Positions 53,525-61,099 of a stretch of 64,000 nt of DNA are shown here, one piece after another; the first letter of the stretch is position 1, and every line of letters starts with the position of its first letter. A model generated the notes under the pieces. It worked only from the letters and a program-made list of their open reading frames with translations, was not told the origin of the DNA and searched no databases. Both the position numbers and the translations under genes were made by a program. Source of the DNA: Candidatus Melainabacteria bacterium (GTDB taxonomy: Bacteria > Cyanobacteriota > Vampirovibrionia > Obscuribacterales > Obscuribacteraceae); the NCBI GenBank assembly GCA_016699165.1, contig CP064963.1:2852001-2916000 (forward strand), written 5' to 3'.

Positions 53525-53914
53525 TCAATAACCCGCCAAAACCATAAGTGCAGTCGCAAAGCCGGTTAGTCTGGGGCTTTCCAGCAACCCTTCGGCACGA
53601 AGATGCAACTGACTTGCTTCGTCCAGCAAGGTTCCAGCAGTATTCAGGTCCTTGCCCAAAGCAAGCATAATCTTGCTTCGAGCCTGATCCAGAAGCTTGC
53701 GGCGAGCCTGAAGCAAACGCTTCGAGTACTCATCGCAAAGCACAGCCTCGTCCGAAACAAGAATCGGCCAGGCTTTTGCTGCAACCTCGTACCAGCTCTG
53801 ATTGGCATCACCGACAGCTTTGTCGAGATAAATCAGAACCAGTCTCTGGTTGTAGATTCGGAGGGTGAAGGCTTTCCGCCTCAACTCTGATATTGCCAGG
53901 TTCAAGTCGTTCAC
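53525..53914 (-). CDS. hypothetical helical protein
   Basis: 129 residues, GTG start after AAAAGGAACATCGA. Helical throughout (for example RLLQARRKLLDQARSKIMLAL), ending LTGFATALMVLAGY. Unknown. Second gene of the island, 120 bp after the 54.0-kb gene. Confidence 0.5.
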   Translation of the reverse strand: MNDLNLAISELRRKAFTLRIYNQRLVLIYLDKAVGDANQSWYEVAAKAWPILVSDEAVLCDEYSKRLLQARRKLLDQARSKIMLALGKDLNTAGTLLDEASQLHLRAEGLLESPRLTGFATALMVLAGY

Positions 53915-54036
53915 TCGATGTTCCTTTTCGAAAGTGCCAACGAAGTTGAATCAAATTGTGGTCGAGAGACCGCAGAAACGCTTTGTGACGCGTCTGCGAT
54001 CTCTCTTTGGTCAATTAGTCAGTTGCCGAGGGCGGC

Positions 54037-54933
54037 TTACTTGTCGGTTATGCCGGGCACCGGAGGCGTCAGAATGTAGTGCGTCTTGGCGCCCTCGGCC
54101 CGCTGGGCTTCGGTCGTTTCGACACGCTCGACACTCCAGCCGGCTTCGGCGAACGTCCTGCTCGTGTTCTCCGGGAAGCCGTAGCTGCCCTTCTCGGGTC
54201 CCCACGGCATCTGCGCCTTGCCTGCGAGCAGTAGCGTGGCCCAGGTCAGAACGCCCTGGAGGGAGTTCTCGCCGATCTTGTCGGACAGCGGCGGCAAGTC
54301 GGCGATGACCATGCGGCTGCCGAGCAGCGTCTTGAGCGAGTTCGGAAGCTGGTTCTCGATCTTGCGGTCCTCGAATTCAGGACGCGTCAGAACCTTGAGC
54401 GCACGTTCCAACACCATGGCGGCGACGTGGACGTTCATGCGGAAGACTTCGAGGTGGTAGGGCTGAAGCGGCGTGGCGCACAGGTCGCGACCACGGCTGC
54501 CCTGGTGGACGGCGCGGGCGAACGACGATTCGACGTCGTTCTTGAGATAGTCGGCGAGAACCTCCTGCAGCTCTTGCGTCGCCTTGAACAGGGTGCCGTA
54601 GCACACCGCAAGAGACAGACGAGCGCTCAGGAAGCCGTAGTGATTCGTTTCGAGTTCGCTCATGGCGCGTTCGTTCTTAGACGCAAGTAGCGCCTTGGAA
54701 TCGAGCGAACGGCTGTGGGCGGACTGCCACTGGTTGTAGATCCAGAGGGAATAGTCGGCGGCGTTGAGGGCGTCCTCGAGCGGACGGTAGGCGGCGGTCA
54801 GCTTCTGGAGTACCGGAGCATCATTGCAGTCGATGAACCAGAAGTGATTGTTGCGAGGCTGGAAGCCGAACGGCAGTCCACGAGGAAAACCGAATCCATG
54901 GGCGGGTCCGTAACCGAATCCGTAACCGTGCAT
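54037..54933 (-). CDS. hypothetical protein with Gly/Phe/Tyr-rich N-terminus
   Basis: 298 residues from ATG 54933, after AGAAAGGACTAAAA; the longer frame to 55008 lacks a ribosome binding site. The first 30 residues are low complexity (GYGFGYGPAHGFGFPRG). The rest is helical, probably a bundle, then a C-terminal part with WGPEKGSYGFPENTSRTF. No family recognised. Strongly G+C-rich codon use. Confidence 0.5.
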   Translation of the reverse strand: MHGYGFGYGPAHGFGFPRGLPFGFQPRNNHFWFIDCNDAPVLQKLTAAYRPLEDALNAADYSLWIYNQWQSAHSRSLDSKALLASKNERAMSELETNHYGFLSARLSLAVCYGTLFKATQELQEVLADYLKNDVESSFARAVHQGSRGRDLCATPLQPYHLEVFRMNVHVAAMVLERALKVLTRPEFEDRKIENQLPNSLKTLLGSRMVIADLPPLSDKIGENSLQGVLTWATLLLAGKAQMPWGPEKGSYGFPENTSRTFAEAGWSVERVETTEAQRAEGAKTHYILTPPVPGITDK

Positions 54934-55282
54934 TTTTAGTCCTTTCTTACGCGTGAAAGCGTATTTCGTTTTGTCTTTCAGGATGAGGCGGGCACGCATG
55001 AGAAGCATTAGATATTGCCTTCAAGCGTGTCCGAAATAAGAAATAAGGGTTTGGAAAAGGTCTACAGAATCAAAAACGTAAGAGAGAAAGATGAGTATAT
55101 ATATGAAATCAAGAGTATGAATTTCAAGTACCTTGGCTAACTTTTATTATGTTTGCTAGCGCGAGGTATTGAAAGCGCGTGCAAATTTTTTAAAAGTTCT
55201 CGCAGACCGTGATTTTACTATCGCTTGTCGTAATTTGAGCGAAAAAAAAATAGAAAGTGACAAGCATCAATCCTACGCGTCT
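54934..55282. other. 350-bp region, promoter side of the 54-kb gene
   Basis: No gene. TTTGCTAGCGCGAGG at about 55150 and GAAAGCGCG just after it. Otherwise AT-rich. Confidence 0.3.
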
Positions 55283-55426
55283 AGGGTCGGCATTTGACCG
55301 CGACCCTGTCAATTTAGTTAAAAGCTTTCAGTCCGAAGTTCAGACGAAGATGGCGGCGCCAGCGTTGAAGTTCATCGAGTCGTCGGCGATCAAAACGGCG
55401 CCGAACTGCTCGTTTTGATCAGGGAT
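55283..55426 (-). pseudogene. relic 3' end of a high-G+C cassette gene
   Basis: A short G+C-rich tract in AT-rich surroundings. Minus strand: the frame from 55426 to the TGA at 55340 encodes IPDQNEQFGAVLIADDSM... and ends FNAGAAIFV, with G/C-ending codons. It is followed by a hairpin (GGGTCG/CGACCC, 55283-55308) at the place where cassettes have terminators. No upstream coding part remains. Confidence 0.35.
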
Positions 55427-55928
55427 TTAAGCAAAGCGGGCATAAAATTAGCCTTTGAAATTGGAAAAGTAATGAGGGATAAAATCTTGTTGGTTCGGAT
55501 ATCCAAAACTCTGTTAGCGCAGGTTCGCAAAGCTATCTATGAAATCGAAATGTTTTGCAACGCGAGCGCAAGAAACCTTCATTCAACTGTAATCAAACAA
55601 AAAAATAAGATTCGAAGATACCTATCTAAATCCATGGCACACCTAGCGTAAGCAAAAGAGATAAATTAGCGCTTAATCATTGATTTTAGGCTGATTATGC
55701 AAGGGGCGACTTGTTATATTCAATCACCCTTTTTTCTCTTCCCTTTCCGATTGGATAATATAGCTCGCTCGAACTAACACTTTCTCTGCACCAAAGCATA
55801 TGACTTTCAGGTCAATGATGGTGCTTGCATGTTCGACGTGCTTATCGCTCCAATTGTCTCTACAGAAGTCTTGCCTTCTCAAAAAAATAGTTAGTAAAGC
55901 AAACATCACAAAAGGAAAGACTAAAATC
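55427..55928. other. 500-bp region before the 55.9-kb island
   Basis: A 78-codon plus-strand frame (55415-55651) is open but starts inside the relic and has no ribosome binding site; not accepted. TTAGCGC-type motifs occur at about 55516, 55645 and 55668. Confidence 0.3.
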
Positions 55929-56240
55929 ATGAAAAACGTTCTCGCCACCGCCGCCAGTGCAGTCGTCGGCCTCATCGCCGGAGCCCTTGTCGGCAATCCT
56001 TACTTCGCCCTGGTCGGTCTCGTCATCGGCGTCTTGTTCAGCTTCGTGCAGTCGGAGGTTCAGCCCAAGTACAGCCAGTATGCGGTTCTGGGCGCCTGCA
56101 TGGCCTGGGGCATCAACATTCTCGGCTTGTTCTTCGGTCTCGGCATCCCCTACGTTTCGATCGCAAGCATCTTCATCGTCGGCTGCGCCGGAGCGCTGAT
56201 GGGTGTGGGCTATTTCGGCAGCGGCAAGCTTCTGAAGTAG
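55929..56240 (+). CDS. small glycine-rich membrane protein
   Basis: 103 residues from ATG 55929, after AAAGGAAAGACTAAAATC; the longer frame from 55800 is AT-rich leader. Three to four hydrophobic segments with small-residue packing (GLIAGALVGNPYFALVGLVIGVLF). Unknown family. First gene of the island with the SDR and NadE-like genes, with a terminator after it. Confidence 0.55.
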   Translation: MKNVLATAASAVVGLIAGALVGNPYFALVGLVIGVLFSFVQSEVQPKYSQYAVLGACMAWGINILGLFFGLGIPYVSIASIFIVGCAGALMGVGYFGSGKLLK

Positions 56241-56289
56241 GGCGCACGCTGAACATCTGCAATTGCCCTTCCTCGTTTGAGTAGGGCTT

Positions 56290-56336
56290 GGGGTCGGAAA
56301 CGCTGGTCAAACCAGACGCTTCCGACCCTTTTTTTG
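56290..56336 (+). terminator. terminator after the 55.9-kb gene
   Basis: Arms GGGTCGGAAACGCTGGT and ACCAGACGCTTCCGACCC, then seven T. Confidence 0.9.
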
Positions 56337-56377
56337 ATCTCAGAAATAAAAACTCTTCTTGAGCGAAAGGAAACTCA

Positions 56378-57139
56378 ATGAATTCCAAGCGTGCGATCAT
56401 CGTTACTGGTGGTGGCAAGGGAATCGGAAAGGCTATATGCCAATCTCTTGCATCAAGCAGTAATTTAGTTATCGTGGGGCGTGACCAAAATGCCTTGCAG
56501 AGTGTTTCTTCTGTCATTCGCACCACAGGTGGTGTCTGCGAGTTCGTGATTGGAGACGTCAAAGATCCGCAGACCGCAAAAGACGCCATCGACATAGTTA
56601 CAAAAAATGGATGGCAACTGCACAGCCTTGTTTGCAATGCCGGTATTGGCGGTGGTGGCAACACAGACAGTTATGCTGCCAACAAATGGATGGAGATGTT
56701 CGACGTCAACGTCCATGGAACCTTCTGGTTCGTTCAAGCCGCGCTGCCACTTATGCTTTCCCATTCAGAAGGGAAGATTTGCATCGTAAGTAGTGTTGCT
56801 GGTGTCAAGGGATTCAAGAGACAGGCAGCTTATAGTGCAAGCAAACATGCGCTGGTTGGGCTTGCTAAGTCTCTTGCGCTGGAGTATGGCAAAAAGGGAA
56901 TTATCACAATTCCTGTTTGCCCTGCTTTTGTGATGACTGACATGACTGAGCGTGTTATTGCCGGACTTGAACGTTATCAAAATCTCAGTCGTGCAGACGC
57001 CGAGGCGAAGGTTCGCTCCACCAATCCTCTGAACAAAATCATCACCCCCGAGGAGGTGGCTGAGGCTGTTGCCTTAATATGCGCAGGCAAACTCGATCAT
57101 ATGAACGGCAATCCTCTCGTCTTGAACGGCGGCGAATAA
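56378..57139 (+). CDS. short-chain dehydrogenase/reductase (SDR)
   Basis: 253 residues, ATG after GCGAAAGGAAACTCA. Classical SDR: TGGGKGIG (NAD(P) binding), VCNAGIGG, catalytic Ser in IVSSVAG and YSASK (Tyr and Lys). The C-terminal LNGGE is typical of the FabG-like subset. Substrate unknown. 11 bp before the NadE-like gene, so the two are likely co-translated. Confidence 0.85.
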   Translation: MNSKRAIIVTGGGKGIGKAICQSLASSSNLVIVGRDQNALQSVSSVIRTTGGVCEFVIGDVKDPQTAKDAIDIVTKNGWQLHSLVCNAGIGGGGNTDSYAANKWMEMFDVNVHGTFWFVQAALPLMLSHSEGKICIVSSVAGVKGFKRQAAYSASKHALVGLAKSLALEYGKKGIITIPVCPAFVMTDMTERVIAGLERYQNLSRADAEAKVRSTNPLNKIITPEEVAEAVALICAGKLDHMNGNPLVLNGGE

Positions 57140-57150
57140 AGGAGCAGTCG

Positions 57151-57801
57151 ATGAATAATGCAAAAAGACTGAATGACCTGATTAGCTTCGTCGCTCAATC
57201 CACTGCGCGTGCAAGGGGTCTTTTGATTCCAATCAGTGGAGGCTCCGACAGCGCGCTTGCATTCTGGCTTCTAAACCAGGCTTGCGGACAGAAGTGTCTG
57301 GGCATTTTCTGTGGTCAGGATTTGAGGTGCAAAGAGTGGTTCGAAAACACCGGCTCTATAAGGCTCGTGGAGCAACCTACTTTCTTGTCTGATAGAGAGA
57401 CAGCTCGATGGGCGTTGTTCCACGACTTGAGTCTTTGTGAGAATCGCTGGCTGGTTGGCACTCGCAATCGAAGCGAAGATGTGTTTGGCACATTCTCTCT
57501 GGCTAGTCGTATCGCCACGTTTCTGCCCATTGTTGGTGTTTGGAAATCGGATGTGATGCAGCTCTGCGAGTATGTCGGCATTCCGACTGAAATAACAGAA
57601 TCAAGTCGCAGAGCCGACCCGGATTGTGGAAGACCAGCTGAACTGGCTGAAATTCCACTTGAGTGCATCGACATTTTTCTTAAAGCTAAACTCAAGATGC
57701 GAACGATGCGCGGATTGACCAGGGCTCAAATTGCCTATCTGGAGCACGTTTTCGAGGCGAACAATTTTCGTCACGATCTTCCAGTAAAGGGTCCGGTATA
57801 A
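57151..57801 (+). CDS. NAD synthase-like PP-loop ATP pyrophosphatase
   Basis: 216 residues from ATG 57151, after AAAGGAGCAGTCG. PP-loop signature ISGGSDSALAF. GTRNRSEDVFGTF and FLPIVGVWKSDVMQLCEYVGIP follow the order seen in NadE (GT.N.SE, then P...L.K..V..L). Shorter than NadE and with an unusual DPDCGRPAEL segment, so it may adenylate another carboxylate. No glutaminase domain. Co-transcribed with the SDR. Confidence 0.7.
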   Translation: MNNAKRLNDLISFVAQSTARARGLLIPISGGSDSALAFWLLNQACGQKCLGIFCGQDLRCKEWFENTGSIRLVEQPTFLSDRETARWALFHDLSLCENRWLVGTRNRSEDVFGTFSLASRIATFLPIVGVWKSDVMQLCEYVGIPTEITESSRRADPDCGRPAELAEIPLECIDIFLKAKLKMRTMRGLTRAQIAYLEHVFEANNFRHDLPVKGPV

Positions 57802-57835
57802 AGCGAAAAGCATCAAGTAGTATGCTGCAAATGAA

Positions 57836-57886
57836 GCGGTCCGGTGGATTCAAATCCCCGGACTGCCTCAATTTGTGTCTTTTTTA
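57836..57886 (+). terminator. terminator of the SDR/NadE-like operon
   Basis: Arms GCGGTCCGG and CCGGACTGC (one wobble) around TGGATTCAAATCC, then a T-rich tail. The loop mimics a tRNA T-arm. Confidence 0.8.
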
Positions 57887-57892
57887 GATTTT

Positions 57893-57909
57893 TATTATAG
57901 TAAATAGTA
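57893..57909. repeat. post-terminator dyad, TATT-N9-AGTA
   Basis: One mismatch, 7 bp after the terminator, followed by AAAAATG. A second dyad lies at the far end of R element copy 3. Confidence 0.5.
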
Positions 57910-57989
57910 AAAATGCCAAAAGAGAGCCTGATAGCTTTAGCTCTATATTCGTGAAGGGTCAAGCGCGCGGAAGAATAGGAAAAATGAAA

Positions 57990-58112
57990 ATATGCATTTA
58001 AATGCATAAAAATGACCCCTAAAATATGCATTTAAATGCATATTTTCATAATCCGTGTTCCGAAACGCCCATTCTTCGTTTGACCAACATCTGTGATTTA
58101 CTATACTAAGTA
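57990..58112 (+). repeat. R element copy 3
   Basis: Palindromes ATATGCATTTAAATGCATA (57990-58008) and ATATGCATTTAAATGCATAT (58024-58043), block TTTCATAATCCGTGTTCCG then AAACGCCC, and dyad TACT-N6-AGTA at 58099-58112. The dyad end faces the 3' end of the helicase gene. Confidence 0.85.
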
Positions 58113-58126
58113 ATAATTGAGACCTG

Positions 58127-58176
58127 AAAAAGAGATGAGGTGGACCGTTGCAAGATGCAACAATCCGCCTCTCTCT
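58127..58176 (-). terminator. terminator of the DEAH helicase cassette
   Basis: Outer arms GAGAGAGGCGGA and TCCACCTCATCTC, inner GTTGC/GCAAC, then TTTTTC on the minus strand. Confidence 0.8.
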
Positions 58177-58181
58177 TCAAG

Positions 58182-60788
58182 TTAGGCTCTCTTGCGCTTC
58201 TTCATGCGATGATCATCCAACGCGACGATTTTAAGATCGCCAGACGATTGAACGGACACTTTGTCAGAATCATTAGCAGGAAGTTTAGCTTCGAGCGCGA
58301 CAATCACTTGCCGTGCCGATCCTGGCTCGTTCGAAAGTTCGGTGTAGACCGCCTTTGACCTCCAGACAAGTGAGATTAACTTTGACAGAGCAGTTGCCTG
58401 CTTTGCCTTTTGATACAGGGCGATTTCCTCATTCACGCTGTAAAGCAATGAAAGAGTATCGCGTATCCATGCCTGCGTGTCCTCGCGCGTCTTTGTGAGA
58501 TTAGCGCTAGAATTTGCAAGCTGATTCAAGCCTGTACCATTTCGTTTGAGATTGGCGCCAAAAGCCATGTGGGCTCGCGTCGCCAATTCATGCAATCGTC
58601 TGACCTTTATCTCGGCAAGTCTTGCGACCGCGCGATTATAGGCAGCCTGAGCCTGGTTCTGGTCCTTGTACCAGTTGCCTGCAAAGGATTTGTCCAGCGC
58701 ACCATAGGCGGTGAGCGGAACATTTTTGATTGCATACGTGCCATACTGAATCTCGCTCACGCCGGGGATTTCCGCTTCGATGTCCGTTGAATCGAGACAA
58801 TCGAAAGGCGGTGGAACGAATTCCTCCCAGGCTTTTTGGGCGAGCCAGTCGGCACGCTTTTTGCGCGCTTCAGGTGTGGTGACAACCACCTCTCCTTCAA
58901 AGACCACGCGGCCTCTGAAGTAAACACGACTGATGACGTAAGTGTTTCCGCGGGTCTCGTCGAATTTGGGTTCGCAAAGATCCTCGGATTTGGCCAATTT
59001 GGGTGCCACCTCGGCCAGTATCACGGGATTTACTCGGGTAACCATTTTCAATTGATGTCTGACTTTTGGTTTCCCGAAGGCGGACTTCTGGACTTGATCG
59101 TGGGGGATACCCACAAACCAATTACCAGTTCCTTGCTTCACGAGAGAGTCAAACACGATCTGACGATCGACGCTAAAGCCGTTGGACAACGTGTCCGAGT
59201 CGGGCTTTCTCTCGTAAAGATGATCGACCATGCCGGCACAAACTGCCTTCACGATATCCTCGCGCTCACCCGTGGAACCGAACTTTGTACGTCCGGAACG
59301 TTTGCGTAGCGACTCGCTGATTTGTTTGCGAGTCTCGAGGATCTTGAAGTAGTTGGACACGTGAATATCGTTCTCACGCATCTCGTCCGGATTCAGGTCG
59401 CGTGCAGCTTTGAAGACTGCAAGCTGAGCCATAACGTCTGACTCATTCTCGTCCCCACAAAGCTTGCGCCAACGGGGAAAAGACTTGGTCGCTCTTGCGG
59501 TGACTTCGCCGAGTTCGAGAATGGCGGCGATGGATATTACATCATCCAGCACCCCGAGCTTCTCGGCTTCAATCACCATGCGGCCGTTTTGCGGGCTGAT
59601 TGGCATTTTCGCCACAGCACGACCAAGTTCAGTGACCTCACCGTCCTCCAAGCATCCAAGCGCCCGCAAAGAGTTCTTGGATTGTTTGATTTGCTCAGAT
59701 TTCGGCTTGTGGAAAAAGGGTAGATCATCCAGGTCAAAGCCATATTCGGCCAGACGCAAAACGGTCTGGTCGAGCCGGACTCGAAAGATTTCCGGGTCCG
59801 GGTACATTGGCCGGTCTTTGCGAGGGACCGGGCAGTGGTCGATGTAAACGCTCGGTCCTACCCGACCTCCGCGTCCACGCCGCTGCATCGCACGCGAGAT
59901 TGCGATGGGTCGCGGGTAAAGACCCTCGACGCCATTAACAAGTTCGATGCGATTTTCCATTCCAGAGTCGATGATTGCGAGTTGGCGTCCCTTGGAGGGG
60001 AGGAGCGTCCGCCCGGTTTCAAGCGCGTTGGTTGACACCACCACTTTTGGCCGATCGTAGCTCTTGTACGCCAGATTTTTCTCATCGCGAGAGCACTGTC
60101 CGTGAAACGGAATCAGCTCGCAGTCGACTCCTTGCAGGGCGTCAATCAATTTCTTGATGTCCGCCTTGCCTGCCATAAAGCAGAGTACGTCCCATCCTTC
60201 GCTAACCAATCGCTTGATGTCGCTTGGGATGTCACGCCCGGCATTCAGGTCCTTGATGGGGAACTGACGGCCGGGAACGTTGAAGACAGGCGCGTTGTTG
60301 CGTGCCTGGGATAGTCGGTTGTGATCCATGGTGGCAGATAGGATGTCCACTTCAGAGAAGGCGGAGGTGCCCTCTAGCATGCCTTTCCAGGCGAATGCTT
60401 CGAGAGTCTCCTGATCGAGCCTTCCCTCATGAAACTCGTCGATGATGAGCGTATCGAACCTGCGGTTGTGACCGCAGATTTCGCGCACCAACGCAAGTTC
60501 GGTCGTGCAAATCAATATCCGTGTGTCACGGCTGTCCAAGCGATCTTTGCCTGTGCGGTAACCTATCTTTCCGCCCAGTTTTTCGCCCGTCAGCTCGCAC
60601 AGATATTCGGCCGTTCCAATCACCGTTTCGATGAGAGGTTCAGCCATCAGAACAGTGTGACCCGCTTGCATGTGCCAGATTGGTATTTGAGTAGACTTTC
60701 CAGCACCTGTTTCGGCGTTTACGATTTTGTATCCGCCTCGCGGGTTCATGATCTGATTGCGATATGGAACGATAGTAGGTTGGTCCAT
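58182..60788 (-). CDS. DEAH-type RNA helicase (HrpA/HrpB-like)
   Basis: 868 residues from ATG 60788, after AAAGGAGTCCTCA; the frame runs on to 60839 without a ribosome binding site. Walker A AETGAGKST (about residues 25-33), DExH box IIDEFHEG, motif III SATM, and motif VI QRRGRGGR. A ratchet/HA2-like region and a long helical C-terminus (about 600-868) without recognisable domains follow. Predicted ATP-driven RNA (or ribonucleoprotein) remodelling. High-G+C single-gene cassette. Confidence 0.85.
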   Translation of the reverse strand: MDQPTIVPYRNQIMNPRGGYKIVNAETGAGKSTQIPIWHMQAGHTVLMAEPLIETVIGTAEYLCELTGEKLGGKIGYRTGKDRLDSRDTRILICTTELALVREICGHNRRFDTLIIDEFHEGRLDQETLEAFAWKGMLEGTSAFSEVDILSATMDHNRLSQARNNAPVFNVPGRQFPIKDLNAGRDIPSDIKRLVSEGWDVLCFMAGKADIKKLIDALQGVDCELIPFHGQCSRDEKNLAYKSYDRPKVVVSTNALETGRTLLPSKGRQLAIIDSGMENRIELVNGVEGLYPRPIAISRAMQRRGRGGRVGPSVYIDHCPVPRKDRPMYPDPEIFRVRLDQTVLRLAEYGFDLDDLPFFHKPKSEQIKQSKNSLRALGCLEDGEVTELGRAVAKMPISPQNGRMVIEAEKLGVLDDVISIAAILELGEVTARATKSFPRWRKLCGDENESDVMAQLAVFKAARDLNPDEMRENDIHVSNYFKILETRKQISESLRKRSGRTKFGSTGEREDIVKAVCAGMVDHLYERKPDSDTLSNGFSVDRQIVFDSLVKQGTGNWFVGIPHDQVQKSAFGKPKVRHQLKMVTRVNPVILAEVAPKLAKSEDLCEPKFDETRGNTYVISRVYFRGRVVFEGEVVVTTPEARKKRADWLAQKAWEEFVPPPFDCLDSTDIEAEIPGVSEIQYGTYAIKNVPLTAYGALDKSFAGNWYKDQNQAQAAYNRAVARLAEIKVRRLHELATRAHMAFGANLKRNGTGLNQLANSSANLTKTREDTQAWIRDTLSLLYSVNEEIALYQKAKQATALSKLISLVWRSKAVYTELSNEPGSARQVIVALEAKLPANDSDKVSVQSSGDLKIVALDDHRMKKRKRA

Positions 60789-61099
60789 TGAGGACTCCTT
60801 TGTAAATCTCACCAAATCGCGGCCGCACCCAGACAACAACGTTGCCGAGGTAAAACCAGGATTTATCCTTTCATGGGGAGATATTCAGTTACTTATGGGG
60901 AGTGGAATCGAAAGGTTATATCCACCGTATGAAATGTTTGTTAGTTGAAGCAAGCTATTGGATTAAAAGGCGGCGCTGCCAGCCAGAATTAACCTTTCTC
61001 AGGTTGGCCCCGCTAGCGCGCGAGCTAATCTTTCTCATTTATAGATAAGCTCTTGGTGCTAACATTTTTCTTTCTCCATATTTCTAGGGTATTGAAAAC
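60789..61099. other. 310-bp divergent promoter region (helicase / mutL)
   Basis: No gene. GCTAGCGCGCGAGCTAA at about 61012-61028 is the clearest palindromic member of the TAGCGC motif group. Confidence 0.35.

Noticed and set aside
55415..55651. 78-codon plus-strand ORF
   Set aside because: Begins inside the relic hairpin region, has no ribosome binding site and its composition is like the surrounding non-coding DNA.
57836..57872. tRNA-like 3' half (GGATTCAAATCC T-arm look-alike)
   Set aside because: The flanking bases form a 9-bp hairpin with a T-rich tail right after the NadE-like gene, and no 5' acceptor or anticodon arm is present upstream; it is a terminator.
6446..57909. Integron attC sites
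   Set aside because: The 17-bp dyads are too short and lack the R'/R'' core structure, and no integrase is in the window; a cassette-boundary role is left open as inference only.
10236..58112. CRISPR array made of the ATGCATTTAAATGCAT palindromes
   Set aside because: Only two palindromes per site, no unique spacers of regular length in a run, and no cas genes in the window.
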